Of a stretch of DNA of 64,000 nt, positions 63,134 to 64,000 are shown in pieces (position 1 is the stretch's first letter; every line of letters starts with the position of its first letter). The stretch covers positions 1,364,001-1,428,000 of the forward strand of contig NZ_MQMF01000001.1 of assembly GCF_001999465.1 (NCBI RefSeq). The letters run 5' to 3'. The notes beneath the pieces were generated by a model. That model was not told the DNA's origin. It worked only from the letters and a program-made list of their open reading frames with translations, and made no database searches. A program made the translations under genes and the position numbers. The DNA comes from Fictibacillus arsenicus (GTDB lineage Bacteria > Bacillota > Bacilli > Bacillales > Fictibacillaceae).

Positions 63134-63143
63134 CAGGCCGTTT

Positions 63144-63860
63144 TTATTGAATCGGTGACTTGTTAGGAGTTCCAGGTTTGCGTGGGAACTTTTTAGGCGT
63201 CCCACTAACTTTTTCGATAATGACAATATTTCTTTCGCTTTCTTCAATCGGAAGCAAGAAAGAATGAACATCTTCAATCTTACCTCCCAAAAGTTTAACC
63301 GCTTTTTCGCCGTCTTTCACTTCTTCAGGAAGATTTGCACCTTTCATCCCTAGGAAATGGCCGCCTTTTTTCACTAGCGGCAGACAAAACTCGGATAAAA
63401 CAGAAAGTCTGGCAACTGCTCTTGCCATAACAAGATCAAACTGCTGCCTGAATTCTGGTCTGTGAGCAAATGTTTCGGCACGATCATGGTACATTGAAAC
63501 ATTCTCTAATCCAAGTTCATTTACAACATGCTCTAAGAAACCGATTCGTTTATTCAAAGAGTCCACAACAGTTAACTTGATTTCAGGAAAACAAATTTTA
63601 AGCGGAATAGCTGGAAAACCAGCACCTGCTCCAACATCACATACAGTGATGTCCTGCTTAAAATTAAAATAAAACGCCGCTGTAACGGAATCATAAAAAT
63701 GCTTTAAATATACTTCTTCTTTTTCTGTAATCGCCGTTAAATTCATTTTTTCATTCCATTCAACAAGCAAATGAAAATAGTTTTCGAATTGTGACAGCTG
63801 CTTTTCTGATAACTCAATTCCCTTTTCTTTTAGGGAAGTTTGGAACATCTCGATATTCAT
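63144..63860 (-). CDS. rsmG: 16S rRNA (guanine527-N7)-methyltransferase
   Basis: This 238-residue SAM-dependent methyltransferase, formerly GidB, starts [20 protein letters not shown]. It has [19 protein letters not shown], the SAM-binding [20 protein letters not shown], and [20 protein letters not shown]. It methylates G527 of 16S rRNA; loss gives low-level streptomycin resistance in other species. ATG at 63860 is preferred by family length; AGGGGGA lies 11 nt upstream. mnmG would be expected just beyond the window. Confidence 0.96.
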   Translation of the reverse strand: MNIEMFQTSLKEKGIELSEKQLSQFENYFHLLVEWNEKMNLTAITEKEEVYLKHFYDSVTAAFYFNFKQDITVCDVGAGAGFPAIPLKICFPEIKLTVVDSLNKRIGFLEHVVNELGLENVSMYHDRAETFAHRPEFRQQFDLVMARAVARLSVLSEFCLPLVKKGGHFLGMKGANLPEEVKDGEKAVKLLGGKIEDVHSFLLPIEESERNIVIIEKVSGTPKKFPRKPGTPNKSPIQ

Positions 63861-63903
63861 TTTTGTTGCGTCCCCCTTTTTGAAGACCCTTCGTTGACAA
63901 GAA

Positions 63904-64000
63904 AATTGATTGAAGTGCAAGGTTCGAGACTCCAGTGGGATCAGCGTGCCAGGTGAGACCCCGCCAGCGTGAAGCGATAGGGAGGCTCACCGCACGCCCC
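63904..64000 (+). repeat. Dispersed 130-bp intergenic repeat, copy e (truncated by window edge)
   Basis: It starts ATTGATTGAAGTGCAAGG, with GACTCCAG, GCCAGGTGAGACCCCGCC and AGGGAGGCTCACCGCACG. It has the same order of blocks as copies b and c, then runs off the right end. Confidence 0.8.

Noticed and set aside
63112-63140. The 24-bp palindrome near 63125 as a terminator of rsmG
   Set aside because: No T-run follows in the direction of transcription, and the core is a perfect parS.
60000-64000. oriC in this window
   Set aside because: dnaA and a dense DnaA-box cluster are absent. The origin should lie beyond mnmG/rnpA to the right.

Overview
This looks like chromosomal DNA from a low-GC, spore-forming Firmicute of the Bacillaceae. 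The genus may be Fictibacillus or a close relative, but that is only a guess. From about 34 kb to the end the window carries the conserved Bacillus block to the left of oriC, mostly on the minus strand: rlmH, htrC, walJ-walI-walH-walK-walR, a tRNA cluster, purA, dnaB, rplI, gdpP, yybS, rpsR-ssbA-rpsF, ychF, a DUF951 gene, an MscS channel, yyaC, spo0J-soj, noc and rsmG. mnmG, rnpA and dnaA would lie just past the right edge. oriC itself is not in the window.

The left half (1-34 kb) is accessory. 1-10.8 kb holds stress and housekeeping genes: glutathione peroxidase, a subtilase, a YjiH membrane protein, an RluF-type pseudouridine synthase, a frameshifted Eis-type acetyltransferase, a homospermidine synthase-like enzyme and a large-subunit catalase whose C-terminal domain is split off by a frameshift. 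10.8-13 kb carries a plasmid-type ParM/ParR-like pair with an iteron array resembling a centromere, followed by a beta-helix protein. 15.1-18.7 kb pairs a MutS2 paralogue lacking the Smr domain with an RlmN paralogue. Between them lies a leader RNA with tiny ORFs, mutually exclusive stems and two terminators, which looks like ribosome-mediated attenuation. 19-21.8 kb has a peptide transporter, a possible tiny gene and a GNAT enzyme. 21.9-25.9 kb is a divergent sulfur-scavenging locus: an LLM monooxygenase plus MetQ on one side and a DszC-like flavoenzyme on the other, each behind its own SAM-I riboswitch. 26-34 kb has an oxalate decarboxylase, an AraC regulator with an internal stop, a hydroxybutyrate dehydrogenase/GntP permease operon with a divergent LysR regulator, a Gfo/Idh/MocA oxidoreductase, a MazG remnant and a DUF488 protein.

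In the right half, WalRK controls cell-wall metabolism. A neighbouring M23 endopeptidase gene has a WalR-like box. purA has an inverted PurBox pair. Soj-Spo0J and Noc organise the origin region, with two perfect palindromic parS sites and two candidates one base away from the B. subtilis consensus. Five copies of a roughly 130-bp intergenic repeat are present from 43.8 kb onward.

The observations most worth following up are the attenuator-controlled MutS2 paralogue beside the RlmN paralogue, the chromosomal ParMRC-like locus in the same window as Soj-Spo0J, the paired SAM riboswitches, and the tRNA-5'-end mimics in the tRNA cluster. All assignments come from reading the sequence; no database search was run.
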